The notes under the pieces: generated by a model
The model's database searches: none
What the model was told of the DNA's origin: nothing
What the model saw: only the letters and a program-made list of their open reading frames with translations
Made by a program: the position numbers and the translations under genes
Shown here: one piece after another, positions 51,864-61,099 of the stretch
Layout of the letters: every line of letters begins with the position of its first letter
Position numbering within the stretch: position 1 is the first letter of the stretch
Assembly (NCBI RefSeq): GCF_900111995.1
Contig: NZ_FOKF01000002.1
Location: 282,206-346,205, forward strand
Length of the DNA: 64,000 nt
From: Collimonas sp. OK607
GTDB lineage: Bacteria > Pseudomonadota > Gammaproteobacteria > Burkholderiales > Burkholderiaceae_D
Reading direction: 5' to 3'

Positions 51864-52627
51864 ACGAGGTGTTGACCGATTTGCTGGTTAAAAATGGCTT
51901 GTTGACTGCTTTTGCCGTGATCGGGCTGACAATGTGGGTTTCTTATTTTTTATCTGCGCGATTAACCCGCGGTCAATTACACGGTTCGGCACTGGCGATC
52001 ATCATAGGTCTGTTGTTGGCCTATATGGGCGGTGTCGCTACCGGCGGCAAGCAAGGTCTTGTCGATCTCAAATTATTTAGCGGGATCGGCTTGATGGGCG
52101 GCGCCATGATGCGTGATTTTGCGATTGTCTCGACCGCTTACGGCGCCACGCTGAGCGATATGCGGCGCTGCGGCCTGAGTGGCCTCATTTCACTCCTGGT
52201 CGGGGTATTCATGTCCTTTATCGTCGGCGCGGGAGTGGCTTACGCATTCGGTTACACCGATGCCGTCAGCATGACTACTATCGGCGCCGGCGCGGTAACT
52301 TATATTGTCGGCCCGGTCACAGGCGCTGCAATTGGCGCAAGTTCTGAAGTCATTGTGCTCAGCATCGCGGCTGGCTTGGTCAAATCTGTATTGGTGATGG
52401 TTGTTACGCCTTTTGTAAGCAAGTACATCGGCCTGGACAATCCACGCACAGCCATGATTTTCGGCGGCATGATGGGGACCACCAGCGGTGTTTGCGGTGC
52501 GTTGGCTGCGGTCGATCCCAAGCTGGTGCCTTATGGTGCGATGACATCGACTTTTTATACGGGATTAGGTTGTCTGCTTGGCCCTTCGCTGCTGTTTTTT
52601 GCTACCAAGGCATTGATGGCGCAATAA
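51860..52627 (+). CDS. madM: Malonate transporter subunit MadM
   Basis: This 255-aa integral membrane protein has about seven to eight hydrophobic segments. MadM landmarks include IGLLLAYMGGVATGGKQGL, FSGIGLMGGAMMRDFAIVSTAYG, GAGAVTYIVGPVTGAAIGAS and IFGGMMGTTSGVCGALAAVDP. It forms the larger half of the malonate carrier with MadL, to which it is translationally coupled. Acquired malonate must be metabolised by enzymes encoded elsewhere. Confidence 0.94.
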   Translation: MNEVLTDLLVKNGLLTAFAVIGLTMWVSYFLSARLTRGQLHGSALAIIIGLLLAYMGGVATGGKQGLVDLKLFSGIGLMGGAMMRDFAIVSTAYGATLSDMRRCGLSGLISLLVGVFMSFIVGAGVAYAFGYTDAVSMTTIGAGAVTYIVGPVTGAAIGASSEVIVLSIAAGLVKSVLVMVVTPFVSKYIGLDNPRTAMIFGGMMGTTSGVCGALAAVDPKLVPYGAMTSTFYTGLGCLLGPSLLFFATKALMAQ

Positions 52628-52751
52628 ACTGAATAACGGGGGGTAAGTGAGTCGAAAATTGCTCTAGCCTATCGCCATATCGGACAGCTTGCAGTAGAAT
52701 AGCGGGCTGTCCAATCTTGCTGAGCAGGATTGCGCTGTATTTGATGGAAAT

Positions 52752-52838
52752 GCGACCGTGGCGAAATTGGTAGACGCAACAGGTTTAGGTCCTGTCGAGA
52801 GCAATCTTGTGGAGGTTCGAGTCCTCTCGGTCGCACCA
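52752..52838 (+). tRNA. tRNA-Leu (anticodon UAG)
   Basis: This 87-nt class II tRNA has acceptor stem GCGACCG/CGGTCGC, anticodon stem ACAGG/CCTGT with loop TTTAGGT (anticodon TAG, reads CUN), a long variable arm, a GGTTCGAGTCC T-arm and encoded CCA. It stands alone between madM and creA. Confidence 0.97.
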
Positions 52839-52884
52839 GCTCTGCCAGTGTTATTGATTATTGGCGGCTAGCTGACAATGGAAG

Positions 52885-52907
52885 AACCCTCTGATGAGGG
52901 TTTTTTT
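52885..52907 (+). terminator. Intrinsic terminator after tRNA-Leu
   Basis: AACCCTC-TGAT-GAGGGTT hairpin with seven T residues at its 3' side. Confidence 0.9.
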
Positions 52908-53028
52908 ACGCCTGCAATTTTCCCTTTGAGTATTCGCTCGAATTTTCATTCGAATATCCCCTGCAATGGCCGGCGGCAAATGGATTCTCCGGCATACAAT
53001 CAATGGTAATTTCTTTCCTGGAATAAAT

Positions 53029-53532
53029 ATGCGTACAAAATCCTTGGTGTTGATCGTATCGCTTGGTTTGGGTTTGGGGCTGGCAGCAATTACGATGGGC
53101 TCGGTACAGGCGGCTTCGGAGCAGGTGGGTGAGGTGAGTACCGCATTTCGCTGGGTCGGGCGCAATGACCGGGTAGTGGTCGAGGCTTATGACGATCCCA
53201 AGGTGCAAGGGATTACCTGCTATGTGTCGCGGGCGCGTACCGGCGGCGTCAAGGGCACGGTGGGATTGGCTGAGGACCGGACTGAGGCGTCGATAGCCTG
53301 TCGCCAGGTCGCCGCCACGGTGCAGTTCAGCGCCAAGCTGCCGCTGCAGGAAGATGTATTTACCGAGCGCATGTCGGTGCTGTTCAAGCGCCTGCATATT
53401 GTACGGCTGGTTGATCCCAAGCGTAATACACTTGTGTATCTGACCTATTCGGATAAATTGGTCGATGGCAGCCCGCAAAACAGTGTCACGGCGGTGCCGG
53501 TGCCGGCCAGTAATCCGATTCCGCTCAAATGA
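53029..53532 (+). CDS. creA: CreA family periplasmic protein
   Basis: This 167-aa protein has a signal peptide (about residues 1-29, ending GSVQA). The CreA core is clear: AFRWVGRNDRVVVEAYDDPKVQGITCYVSRARTGG, GLAEDRTEASIACRQV, VLFKRLHIVRLVDPKRNTLVYLTYSDKLVDGSP and an SPQNS end. Two conserved cysteines likely pair. It is named after the E. coli creABCD region, but its function is unknown and no creBCD genes are here. ATG 53029 gives the signal peptide. Confidence 0.93.
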   Translation: MRTKSLVLIVSLGLGLGLAAITMGSVQAASEQVGEVSTAFRWVGRNDRVVVEAYDDPKVQGITCYVSRARTGGVKGTVGLAEDRTEASIACRQVAATVQFSAKLPLQEDVFTERMSVLFKRLHIVRLVDPKRNTLVYLTYSDKLVDGSPQNSVTAVPVPASNPIPLK

Positions 53533-53587
53533 GCGGGCTTGATATTGCGTTATTTATAGCGTTATTGCAGTAGCGGAGTGACGCGTT

Positions 53588-53616
53588 TTGGCGCAACGGA
53601 CTGTTTTACGTATAGA
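53588..53616 (+). promoter_or_regulatory. Putative sigma70 promoter of tig
   Basis: TTGGCG at 53588-53593, a 17-nt spacer and TATAGA at 53611-53616, about 110 nt before tig. Confidence 0.55.
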
Positions 53617-53726
53617 ATATCGGACTTTAGCGCGGCTGGGTTGGGGTTGAAATGACATCATTTCATCGCTTTACTCCGCATTTACCTTAGCCGCACCACG
53701 GAATTTTTAATTTTTGGACGATCCAC

Positions 53727-55079
53727 ATGGCAACTGCAGTCGAAACTCTGGATAAACTTGAACGCCGCCTTACCCTCACTATCGCTCTGAGCGAAGTGCA
53801 AACCGAAGTCGAAAAGCGCCTGAAAGTTCGCGCCCGCACAGCAAAAGCGCCTGGCTTCCGCCCAGGTAAAGTGCCGATGAAGATGGTCGCTGCACAATAC
53901 GGCTATCAGGTCGAAACCGAAGTGCTGAACGACAAGGTCGGCAATGCTTTCAACACCGCTGCCAACGAAAACAACCTGCGCGTTGCCGGTTACCCGAAGA
54001 TCGAGCCAAAGAATAGCGAAGGCGTAGCCGAAGGCACGCTGGCATTCGACGCTACTTTCGAAATCTATCCTGAAGTCAAGATCGGTGATCTGACCGGCGT
54101 TGAAGTCGAAAAGACCAAGGCTGAAGTCAGCGACGCTGAAATCGATAAAACCATCGATATCCTGCGCAAGCAACGCGTGCACTACCACGTCAAGGGCGAG
54201 CAAGGCGCGCACGGCGATGGCGGCAGCGACCTGACAGCCAAGAACGGCGACCGCGTGACTGTCGACTTCGTCGGCAAGATCGACGGCGTTGAATTCCAAG
54301 GCGGCAAAGCTGACGATTACGCTTACGTACTGGGCGAAGGCCGCATGTTGCCTGAGTTCGAGAACGCGACTATCGGTTTGAAAGTCGGCGAAGCCAAGAC
54401 TTTCGAACTGGCTTTCCCTGCGGATTACCACGGCAAGGATGTAGCCGGCAAGACTGCAGAATTCACCATCACGCTGAAGAAGCTGGAATGGGCACACCTG
54501 CCGGAAGTTGATGCCGAGTTTGCAAAAACCCTGGGCGTCGAAGACGGCGACCTGGCAAAAATGCGCGCTGACATCAAGCTGAACCTGGAGCGCGAAGTCG
54601 GTTCCCGCGTCAAGGCGAAGAACAAAGACAGCGTCATGGATGCACTGATCAAGGTCAGCGACCTGGACGTGCCGAAAGCACTGGTCGAGCAAGACATCGA
54701 GCGTCTGGTTGAAATGACACGCCAGGATATGGCGCAGCGTGGCATGAAGGTCAATGACATGCCGTTCCCGCCAGAGCTGTTCACAGCCCAGGCTGAGCGT
54801 CGCGTTCGCCTGGGTCTGATCCTGGCCGAAGTGGTCAAGGAAAACAAACTGCAGGCAACTCCTGAGCAAGTTAAGGCTCAAGTTGAAGATTTCGCCCAAA
54901 GCTACGAAGACCCGCAACAAGTCCTGAAATATTATTTTAGCGATCGCCGCCGCCTGGCAGAGGTCGAAGCCCTTGTTTTGGAAGAAAACGTCGTCAACTA
55001 CGTGTTGGGCAAATCGAAAGTGACCGAAAAAGCGGTCGCGTTCGATGAATTGATGAGCAACAACGGGCAACAGGCTTAA
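53727..55079 (+). CDS. tig: Trigger factor
   Basis: This 450-aa ribosome-bound chaperone/prolyl isomerase has three domains. The ribosome-docking domain carries the signature [13 protein letters not shown] (about residues 45-57). The FKBP-type PPIase domain spans about 165-245 ([17 protein letters not shown] and [12 protein letters not shown]). The C-terminal chaperone arms follow. It is the first gene of the tig-clpP-clpX-lon block, as in most proteobacteria. Confidence 0.97.
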   Translation: MATAVETLDKLERRLTLTIALSEVQTEVEKRLKVRARTAKAPGFRPGKVPMKMVAAQYGYQVETEVLNDKVGNAFNTAANENNLRVAGYPKIEPKNSEGVAEGTLAFDATFEIYPEVKIGDLTGVEVEKTKAEVSDAEIDKTIDILRKQRVHYHVKGEQGAHGDGGSDLTAKNGDRVTVDFVGKIDGVEFQGGKADDYAYVLGEGRMLPEFENATIGLKVGEAKTFELAFPADYHGKDVAGKTAEFTITLKKLEWAHLPEVDAEFAKTLGVEDGDLAKMRADIKLNLEREVGSRVKAKNKDSVMDALIKVSDLDVPKALVEQDIERLVEMTRQDMAQRGMKVNDMPFPPELFTAQAERRVRLGLILAEVVKENKLQATPEQVKAQVEDFAQSYEDPQQVLKYYFSDRRRLAEVEALVLEENVVNYVLGKSKVTEKAVAFDELMSNNGQQA

Positions 55080-55114
55080 TCGAGCCGCAGCTTAGCTGTA
55101 CTTCGGCTGAGTTC

Positions 55115-55141
55115 CAGGTTCAGACGTAATGTCTGGACCTG
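55115..55141 (+). repeat. Hairpin between tig and clpP
   Basis: CAGGTTCAGAC (55115-55125) pairs with GTCTGGACCTG (55131-55141) with one G-U wobble and a 5-nt loop. There is no T-run, so it is probably a processing or stability hairpin in the tig-clpP transcript. Confidence 0.6.
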
Positions 55142-55186
55142 TTCGGTGGATTGATTAAGTTTTGAGCGCTCTCCATAAGGAAAAAT

Positions 55187-55813
55187 ATGACAGGCTTTAA
55201 TCGTAATTCGGCACTGGATACTGACATGCTTGGCATGGTGCCTATCGTGATTGAGCAGAGTGGCCGCGGCGAGCGATCCTATGATATTTATTCGCGTTTG
55301 CTGCGTGAGCGCGTGATTTTCCTGGTGGGTCCGGTCAACGACCAGACCGCCAACCTGATCGTGGCGCAATTGCTGTTCCTGGAAAGTGAAAATCCTGACA
55401 AGGATATTTCCTTGTACATCAATTCTCCTGGCGGTTCGGTATCTGCCGGCATGGCGATTTTCGATACCATGCAGTTCATCAAGCCGGATGTTTCGACTTT
55501 GTGTACCGGTATGGCAGCTTCGATGGGTGCATTCCTGTTGGCGGCCGGCGCCAAGGGCAAGCGTTTTTCGCTGCCTAACTCGCGCATCATGATTCACCAG
55601 CCGTTGGGCGGCGCTCAGGGGCAGGCTTCGGATATCGAAATCCAGGCACGCGAAATCCTGTATTTGCGCGAGCGCCTGAACGGTATCCTGGCTGACAAGA
55701 CCGGCAGGACCATTGAGCAGATCAGCAAGGATACAGATCGGGATAATTTCATGTCTGCAGATGCAGCTGTGGAATATGGCCTGATTGATAAAGTCCTGGC
55801 GACACGCGCTTGA
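55187..55813 (+). CDS. clpP: ClpP protease proteolytic subunit
   Basis: This 208-aa serine peptidase has the catalytic Ser in [14 protein letters not shown], His in [10 protein letters not shown] and a downstream Asp (KDTDRDNF region). [18 protein letters not shown] is the substrate-channel strand. It forms the tetradecameric barrel that works with ClpX (next gene) or ClpA. TAAGGA lies upstream of ATG 55187. Normal length with a short propeptide. Confidence 0.97.
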   Translation: MTGFNRNSALDTDMLGMVPIVIEQSGRGERSYDIYSRLLRERVIFLVGPVNDQTANLIVAQLLFLESENPDKDISLYINSPGGSVSAGMAIFDTMQFIKPDVSTLCTGMAASMGAFLLAAGAKGKRFSLPNSRIMIHQPLGGAQGQASDIEIQAREILYLRERLNGILADKTGRTIEQISKDTDRDNFMSADAAVEYGLIDKVLATRA

Positions 55814-55840
55814 TTGCTAAGTAATTGATGGAATGCTAGG

Positions 55841-55887
55841 CGCCCGGCCCCAAAGGTACGGGCGTTTTGCTTTTCAAAAAACGCCCG
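55841..55887 (+). promoter_or_regulatory. Overlapping alternative hairpins between clpP and clpX
   Basis: Segment CGGGCG (55859-55864) can pair with upstream CGCCCG (55841-55846), giving a terminator followed by TTTTGCTTTT. It can instead pair, as CGGGCGTTTT (55859-55868), with downstream AAAACGCCCG (55878-55887), which would abolish the terminator. The two folds are mutually exclusive. Confidence 0.55.
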
Positions 55888-56023
55888 GGCGTGACGGATT
55901 CGGATTTCGCGGGTAATATAAAATCGTTACTGCGATTCCATACCGGATTTCAATACTGGATATCCGTGCAACAAATCAATGCTGCGGCCCACCCTCTAAA
56001 GTTTTAATTAAAGTCTGCCTTTT

Positions 56024-57292
56024 ATGTCTGATAAAAAATCTTCCAGCGGCGAAAAACTGCTTTATTGTTCCTTCTGCGGCAAAAGCCAGCATGAAGTGAA
56101 AAAACTCATCGCCGGGCCGTCGGTATTCATTTGTGATGAATGTATCGATCTCTGTAATGACATCATTACCGATGAAGCCTCGAACGTCGAGACGCTGGAT
56201 GGTCAAAAATCGGAACTGCCGATCCCGCAAGAGATTTGCGAGCTGCTCGACCAATACGTGATCGGCCAGGAGCCTGCCAAGCGGATTTTGTCGGTGGCGG
56301 TGTACAACCACTACAAGCGCCTCAAGCATCTCGGTAAGAAGGACGACATCGAACTGGCAAAAAGCAATATTTTGCTGGTCGGCCCAACCGGCTCCGGTAA
56401 AACCTTGCTGGCGCAGACTTTGGCGCGCATGTTGAACGTGCCGTTCGTGATCGCTGACGCTACTACCTTGACCGAAGCCGGTTATGTCGGTGAAGACGTT
56501 GAAAACATCATTCAGAAATTGCTGCAAAATTGCAATTATGAAGTCGAGAAGGCGCAACGAGGCATCGTCTATATCGATGAAATCGACAAGATTTCCCGTA
56601 AGTCCGATAACCCGTCGATTACCCGCGATGTGTCGGGTGAGGGCGTGCAGCAGGCTTTGCTGAAGCTGATCGAAGGCACCATGGCTTCGGTGCCGCCACA
56701 AGGCGGACGCAAGCATCCTAACCAGGATTTCGTGCAAATCGACACTACCAATATCCTGTTCATTTGCGGCGGCGCTTTTGATGGCCTGGCCAAGATTATT
56801 TCCGAACGTTCGGAAAAGAGTGGAATCGGTTTTTCGGCAAATGTGAAAAGCCAGAGCCAGCGCACCTCCAGCGAAGTGTTGCTGGACGCAGAGCCAGAGG
56901 ATTTGACGCGTTTCGGCTTGATTCCAGAGTTGGTCGGCCGTTTGCCGGTGATTGCAACGCTGGCCGAGTTGAATGAAGAAGCGCTGATCGAGATCCTGAT
57001 CGCGCCGAAGAACGCGCTGGTCAAGCAATACTCGAAATTGCTGCAAATGGAAGGCGCTGAGCTGGAAATCCGGCCTGCCGCGCTTCAAGCCATCGCCAAA
57101 CGTGCGTTGGCGCGTAAAACCGGCGCCCGTGGCTTGCGTTCGATCCTGGAGCATGTATTGCTCGACGTAATGTACGACTTGCCAAGTCAGCAAAATGTCG
57201 CCAAGGTCGTGGTTGATGAAAATACTGTCAACAACGGCGCTAAACCATTGTTGATTTACCATGATCAACCGAAGGTGTCGGGCGCGAAATAA
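56024..57292 (+). CDS. clpX: ClpX ATPase unfoldase subunit
   Basis: This 422-aa AAA+ unfoldase has the N-terminal four-cysteine zinc domain ([15 protein letters not shown] and CDECIDLC), Walker [16 protein letters not shown], Walker [11 protein letters not shown] and the ClpP-docking IGF loop in [14 protein letters not shown]-terminal sensor 2 is in [15 protein letters not shown]. It unfolds tagged substrates and feeds them to ClpP. Ribosome site at ATG 56024 is weak (TTAAAG). Confidence 0.97.
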   Translation: MSDKKSSSGEKLLYCSFCGKSQHEVKKLIAGPSVFICDECIDLCNDIITDEASNVETLDGQKSELPIPQEICELLDQYVIGQEPAKRILSVAVYNHYKRLKHLGKKDDIELAKSNILLVGPTGSGKTLLAQTLARMLNVPFVIADATTLTEAGYVGEDVENIIQKLLQNCNYEVEKAQRGIVYIDEIDKISRKSDNPSITRDVSGEGVQQALLKLIEGTMASVPPQGGRKHPNQDFVQIDTTNILFICGGAFDGLAKIISERSEKSGIGFSANVKSQSQRTSSEVLLDAEPEDLTRFGLIPELVGRLPVIATLAELNEEALIEILIAPKNALVKQYSKLLQMEGAELEIRPAALQAIAKRALARKTGARGLRSILEHVLLDVMYDLPSQQNVAKVVVDENTVNNGAKPLLIYHDQPKVSGAK

Positions 57293-57300
57293 GATAGCCC

Positions 57301-57370
57301 CGTGGGCAAAAAAACTTGCCCATCCTACAGTCATGGTTTGAACTTGTAGGGCGGGCGCCAGTGCCCACGC
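57301..57370. repeat. Inverted pair of REP-like elements (units B and C)
   Basis: Unit B (57301-57329) reads CGTGGGCA-loop-TGCCCATCCTAC. Unit C (57345-57370), in opposite orientation, reads TGTAGGGCGGGCGCCAGTGC then CCACGC. They are the same repeat type as 40214-40242, paired head to head across a 15-nt spacer like an enterobacterial BIME. Confidence 0.8.
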
Positions 57371-57502
57371 CGTGCCACGGATCCTTGCCGGCAAGGCCAA
57401 TCCCGCTAAATTTGTAAAACCATGTAAAAGGCAGGGGTTTAAGCAGGTTTTTGACCTAAAAGTAGTACAATTTACCAAAATATACGATTTGGCTTCAATC
57501 GC

Positions 57503-57540
57503 AAAGCCACCCGAAGTTAACTTCGCGTGTGGCTTTTTTA
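57503..57540 (+). terminator. Terminator hairpin upstream of lon
   Basis: Outer arms AAAGCCAC (57503-57510) / GTGGCTTT (57529-57536) with an inner 14-bp palindrome CGAAGTTAACTTCG (57512-57525), followed by a T-run. Confidence 0.85.
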
Positions 57541-57665
57541 TTGGCCATCGCAAATGTATCGCAAGCGCATTACCAATAGAAGTGGTGATTTATTGTTGAA
57601 ACCGGGGCTTGTGTTTCGGCCACTCGTGCCAACATCATTAATAAGTTTTTTTGATAGGGCTCACC

Positions 57666-60077
57666 ATGACGACTTCTACATTTACTGAACAAACTCAGTT
57701 ACCTCTCTTGCCTTTACGGGATGTCGTGGTATTCCCGCATATGGTGATTCCACTGTTCGTCGGCCGCCCGAAATCGATCAAGGCTCTTGAAGCCGCGATG
57801 GAGCAAGGCAAGAGCATCATGCTCGCGGCCCAGAAAGCCGCAGCCAAGGACGAACCGTCGCCGGACGATATTTATGAAATCGGCTGCGTTGCCAACATCT
57901 TGCAAATGTTGAAATTGCCTGATGGCACGGTCAAAGTGCTGGTGGAGGGGGCGCAACGTGCCCGCATTCATCACATCAGCGAACTCGACACGCACTTTGT
58001 GGCCGATCTGACGCCGGTAGAATCCGAGTTGGGCGATGAGGCTGAGGTGGAAGCGATGCGTCGCGCCATCGTTCAGCAATTCGACCAGTACGTCAAACTG
58101 AACAAGAAAATCCCGCCAGAGATCCTGACTTCGCTGTCCGGTATCGATGATGCCGGCCGCCTGGCCGATACCATTGCTGCGCACTTGCCGTTGAAGCTTG
58201 AGCAAAAACAGGTAATCCTGGAAATTTTCAATATCGCCAAGCGTTACGAGCACCTGCTGGGTCAGCTCGAAGGCGAGCTGGATATCCTGCAAGTTGAAAA
58301 ACGCATCCGCGGCCGCGTCAAACGCCAGATGGAAAAATCGCAGCGCGAATACTATCTGAACGAGCAGGTCAAGGCGATCCAGAAGGAATTGGGCGAAGGC
58401 GAAGAAGGCGCGGATCTGGAAGAGCTGGAAAAGAAGATCCTGTCCGCCAAGATGCCTAAGGAAGCGCTGGAAAAGGCGCAAAGCGAACTGAAGAAGCTGA
58501 AACTGATGTCGCCGATGTCAGCCGAAGCGACGGTGGTGCGCAACTACATCGATACGCTGGTCGCTTTGCCGTGGAAGAAAAAATCCAAGGTCAACAATGA
58601 ACTGGGTAATGCGGAAAAAGTCCTGGAAGGCGATCACTACGGCCTTGATAAGGTTAAAGAACGCATCCTGGAATATCTTGCCGTGCAACAGCGCGTCGAC
58701 AAACTGAAAGCGCCGATCCTGTGTTTCGTGGGTCCTCCAGGCGTGGGTAAAACCTCGCTGGGTCAATCGATCGCTCGTGCCACCAACCGTAAATTCGTGC
58801 GGATGGCCTTGGGTGGCGTGCGCGATGAAGCTGAGATCCGCGGTCATCGCCGTACCTACATCGGCTCCATGCCAGGCAAGATTTTGCAAAGCCTGTCCAA
58901 GGTCGGGGTGCGCAATCCGCTGTTCCTGCTGGATGAGATCGACAAGCTCGGCATGGATTTCCGTGGTGATCCGTCGTCGGCCTTGCTGGAAGTGCTTGAT
59001 CCTGAGCAAAACCATACGTTCTCGGACCATTACATCGAAGTCGATTTCGATTTGTCGGATGTGATGTTCGTGGCGACTTCGAACTCCTTCAACATTCCAC
59101 CAGCGTTGCTGGACCGGATGGAAGTGATTCGTTTGTCCGGCTACACCGAAGATGAGAAGACCAATATCGCGCTGCGTTACCTGCTGCCTAAACAAATCAA
59201 GAACAATGGTTTGAAGGTCGAGGAAATCAGCCTTGCCGAAGGTGCGATCCGCGACATCATCCGTTACTACACGCGTGAAGCCGGGGTGCGTTCGCTTGAG
59301 CGGGAAATCTCGAAAATCTGCCGCAAGGTGGTGAAGCTGCTGCTGTTGAAGAAGCAAGAGAAGAAAGTGGCGGTCACTTCCAAGAACATCGATAAATTCC
59401 TCGGTGTGCGGCGCTTCGACTACGGTGTGGCCGAGAAGGAAAATCAAATCGGCCAGGTGGTCGGCTTGGCATGGACTGAGGTGGGTGGCGAATTGCTGAC
59501 CATCGAAGCCGTCAAGATGCCGGGTAAGGGTGCGATCATTCGTACCGGTACCTTGGGCGATGTGATGAAGGAATCGATCGAGGCAGCGCGCACTGTCATG
59601 CGTAGCCGCGCCGCGAAGTTGGGCATAAAAGGAGAGGCGTTCGAAAAGAGCGATATCCATATCCACGTGCCCGAAGGCGCAACACCGAAAGACGGTCCGT
59701 CGGCCGGTGTCGGAATGACTACCGCCCTGGTCTCGATCTTTACCGGGATTCCGGTGCGTGCCGATGTCGCCATGACTGGCGAAATCACTTTGCGCGGCGA
59801 AGTCTTGCCTATCGGCGGCTTGAAAGAGAAGCTGTTGGCGGCACATCGCGGCGGCATCAAGACGGTATTGATTCCAGAGCAGAATGTGAAGGACCTGGCC
59901 GAGATTCCGGACAACGTCAAGAACAAGCTGGAAATCGTACCGGTGCGCTGGATCGACAAGGTACTGGAGGTCGCTCTGGAGCGTCAGCCGGTGCCGCTGA
60001 CCGAAGAGGAAGCCATACTGGATGCGACGGTCGCCAAGAGTAGCGAGAAGTCGGATCCCAGTGTAGTCAAGCATTAA
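57666..60077 (+). CDS. lon: ATP-dependent protease Lon
   Basis: This 803-aa LonA has the N-terminal substrate domain (LPLLPLRDVVVFPHMVIPLFVGR), a coiled coil around residues 220-285 (EKSQREYYLNEQVKAIQKEL), AAA+ Walker A GPPGVGKTSLGQSIA with Walker B LFLLDEIDKLG, and the peptidase domain with catalytic Ser in PKDGPSAGVGM and Lys in LPIGGLKEKLLAAH. It degrades misfolded and regulatory proteins. ATG 57666 (MTTSTFTEQTQLPLL) is chosen over an in-frame codon five residues upstream. Confidence 0.97.
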   Translation: MTTSTFTEQTQLPLLPLRDVVVFPHMVIPLFVGRPKSIKALEAAMEQGKSIMLAAQKAAAKDEPSPDDIYEIGCVANILQMLKLPDGTVKVLVEGAQRARIHHISELDTHFVADLTPVESELGDEAEVEAMRRAIVQQFDQYVKLNKKIPPEILTSLSGIDDAGRLADTIAAHLPLKLEQKQVILEIFNIAKRYEHLLGQLEGELDILQVEKRIRGRVKRQMEKSQREYYLNEQVKAIQKELGEGEEGADLEELEKKILSAKMPKEALEKAQSELKKLKLMSPMSAEATVVRNYIDTLVALPWKKKSKVNNELGNAEKVLEGDHYGLDKVKERILEYLAVQQRVDKLKAPILCFVGPPGVGKTSLGQSIARATNRKFVRMALGGVRDEAEIRGHRRTYIGSMPGKILQSLSKVGVRNPLFLLDEIDKLGMDFRGDPSSALLEVLDPEQNHTFSDHYIEVDFDLSDVMFVATSNSFNIPPALLDRMEVIRLSGYTEDEKTNIALRYLLPKQIKNNGLKVEEISLAEGAIRDIIRYYTREAGVRSLEREISKICRKVVKLLLLKKQEKKVAVTSKNIDKFLGVRRFDYGVAEKENQIGQVVGLAWTEVGGELLTIEAVKMPGKGAIIRTGTLGDVMKESIEAARTVMRSRAAKLGIKGEAFEKSDIHIHVPEGATPKDGPSAGVGMTTALVSIFTGIPVRADVAMTGEITLRGEVLPIGGLKEKLLAAHRGGIKTVLIPEQNVKDLAEIPDNVKNKLEIVPVRWIDKVLEVALERQPVPLTEEEAILDATVAKSSEKSDPSVVKH

Positions 60078-60395
60078 GACGAAACTAAGCTGCCAGGCGA
60101 CTGGAATAAGCTGTTGAATTCACAGGCTTAATTTTCGTTCTTTAAAAAAGCGCTCGCAAGAGCGCTTTTTTTTTGCATACATGTATGCGTTTAATGTTGA
60201 AAATATCAAGTTTGTAAAATCAAGTTAATCCACGGCCATATCGCCCGCAAACCGCTTGACACAAGGCTTTGCGGCTTGTTTAATACGTCCTTGCAGATTT
60301 TTTCCGTACTCCGTCTGCGATGATTTTCTGAAAAAATGCTGGAATATCCATCATCATCCACCATCTCGAATTTCAATCCATGTGAGGGGACTTAA
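60078..60395. promoter_or_regulatory. lon-hupB intergenic region with hupB promoter
   Basis: This 318-nt gap has no gene. It holds the lon terminator (60144-60174) and a near-consensus promoter: TTGACA at 60256-60261, a 17-nt spacer and TTTAAT at 60279-60284. That predicts a leader of about 105 nt before hupB, with TGAGGGGA as ribosome site. Confidence 0.8.
60144..60174 (+). terminator. Intrinsic terminator after lon
   Basis: AGCGCTC-GCAA-GAGCGCT stem (60149-60166) in an A-run/T-run context with nine T residues. Confidence 0.95.
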
Positions 60396-60668
60396 GTGAA
60401 TAAAACCGAACTAATCGATCACATCGCCAAGTCGGCAGATATCTCCAAGGCCGCGTCGGCACGCGCATTGGACGCCGTAGTCGCCGCGGTTAAAGCCACT
60501 CTGAAGAAGAGCGGCTCCGTGACGCTGGTTGGTTTTGGCACGTTCTCGGTAAGCAAACGTGCAGCGCGTACCGGTCGTAATCCACGTACCGGAGAGGCAA
60601 TTAAAATCAAGGCAGCGAAAGTTCCTAAATTTAAGCCTGGCAAAGCGTTGAAAGATGCTGTAAACTAG
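60396..60668 (+). CDS. hupB: DNA-binding protein HU-beta
   Basis: This 90-aa nucleoid protein starts [20 protein letters not shown] and has [21 protein letters not shown], the DNA-bending beta-arm with the conserved RNPxTG, ending [11 protein letters not shown]. It dimerises and bends DNA without sequence preference. The start is GTG 60396 after GAGGGGA. It lies directly after lon, as in many proteobacteria. Confidence 0.97.
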   Translation: MNKTELIDHIAKSADISKAASARALDAVVAAVKATLKKSGSVTLVGFGTFSVSKRAARTGRNPRTGEAIKIKAAKVPKFKPGKALKDAVN

Positions 60669-60769
60669 CGTCTTTTGGCGTGGTGACAAACGCCAAATGT
60701 TTGACTGGCTAATCTGTCGTGTTTTATTTCAGGTGGTTTTGTATTGATCCTGATAAATCCGGCAAACGA

Positions 60770-60845
60770 GGGTGCTTAGCTCAGTTGGTAGAGCGGCGCC
60801 CTTACAAGGCGTAGGTCGGGAGTTCGAGCCTCTCAGCACCCACCA
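60770..60845 (+). tRNA. tRNA-Val (anticodon UAC)
   Basis: A 76-nt cloverleaf with acceptor GGGTGCT/AGCACCC, D-arm AGCTCAGTTGGTAGAGC, anticodon stem GCGCC/GGCGT with loop CTTACAA (anticodon TAC), T-arm GAGTTCGAGCCTC and encoded CCA. Confidence 0.97.
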
Positions 60846-60933
60846 ACAACAGTCAGGCAGAAAAAACGAATTTTAAATGGGTTCATGAAACCGTAGGTTT
60901 TGTGAGAACAGCTTAGATTTGTGAGTAGTTTTA

Positions 60934-61010
60934 GGAGTGGTAGTTCAGCTGGTTAGAATACCGGCCTGTCACGCCGGGGGTCGCGGGTTCGAGTCCCGTC
61001 CACTCCGCCA
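60934..61010 (+). tRNA. tRNA-Asp (anticodon GUC)
   Basis: A 77-nt cloverleaf with acceptor GGAGTGG/CCACTCC, D-arm AGTTCAGCTGGTTAGAAT, loop CTGTCAC (anticodon GTC), T-arm GGGTTCGAGTCCC and encoded CCA. It is 88 nt after tRNA-Val, likely in one transcript. Confidence 0.97.
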
Positions 61011-61017
61011 AAATACA

Positions 61018-61047
61018 AAAAAGGCGAACGAAAGTTCGCCTTTTTTC
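61018..61047 (+). terminator. Intrinsic terminator after the tRNA pair
   Basis: AAGGCGAAC-GAAA-GTTCGCCTT hairpin (61021-61042) with A-run before and T-run after. Confidence 0.93.
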
Positions 61048-61099
61048 TTATGTCCATCTGGTTTGTATTGCAGCCTTACTTGATCTCGATTGGCCGACC

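Larger units (their letters stand above)
57293..57665. promoter_or_regulatory. clpX-lon intergenic region
   Basis: This 373-nt gap has no gene. It contains, in order, an inverted pair of REP-like elements (57301-57370), a hairpin with T-run (57503-57540) that would stop clpX read-through, and AT-rich DNA that must hold the lon promoter. TTGAAA at 57596 resembles a sigma32 -35 element, but no matching CCCCAT-type -10 is seen. Confidence 0.6.

Noticed and set aside
52752..52838. tRNA-Leu as an integration (att) site of a genomic island
   Set aside because: No integrase gene and no repeat of the tRNA 3' end were seen on either side.
57596..57640. Sigma32 heat-shock promoter before lon
   Set aside because: TTGAAA is present at 57596, but nothing like CCCCAT follows at 13-15 nt.
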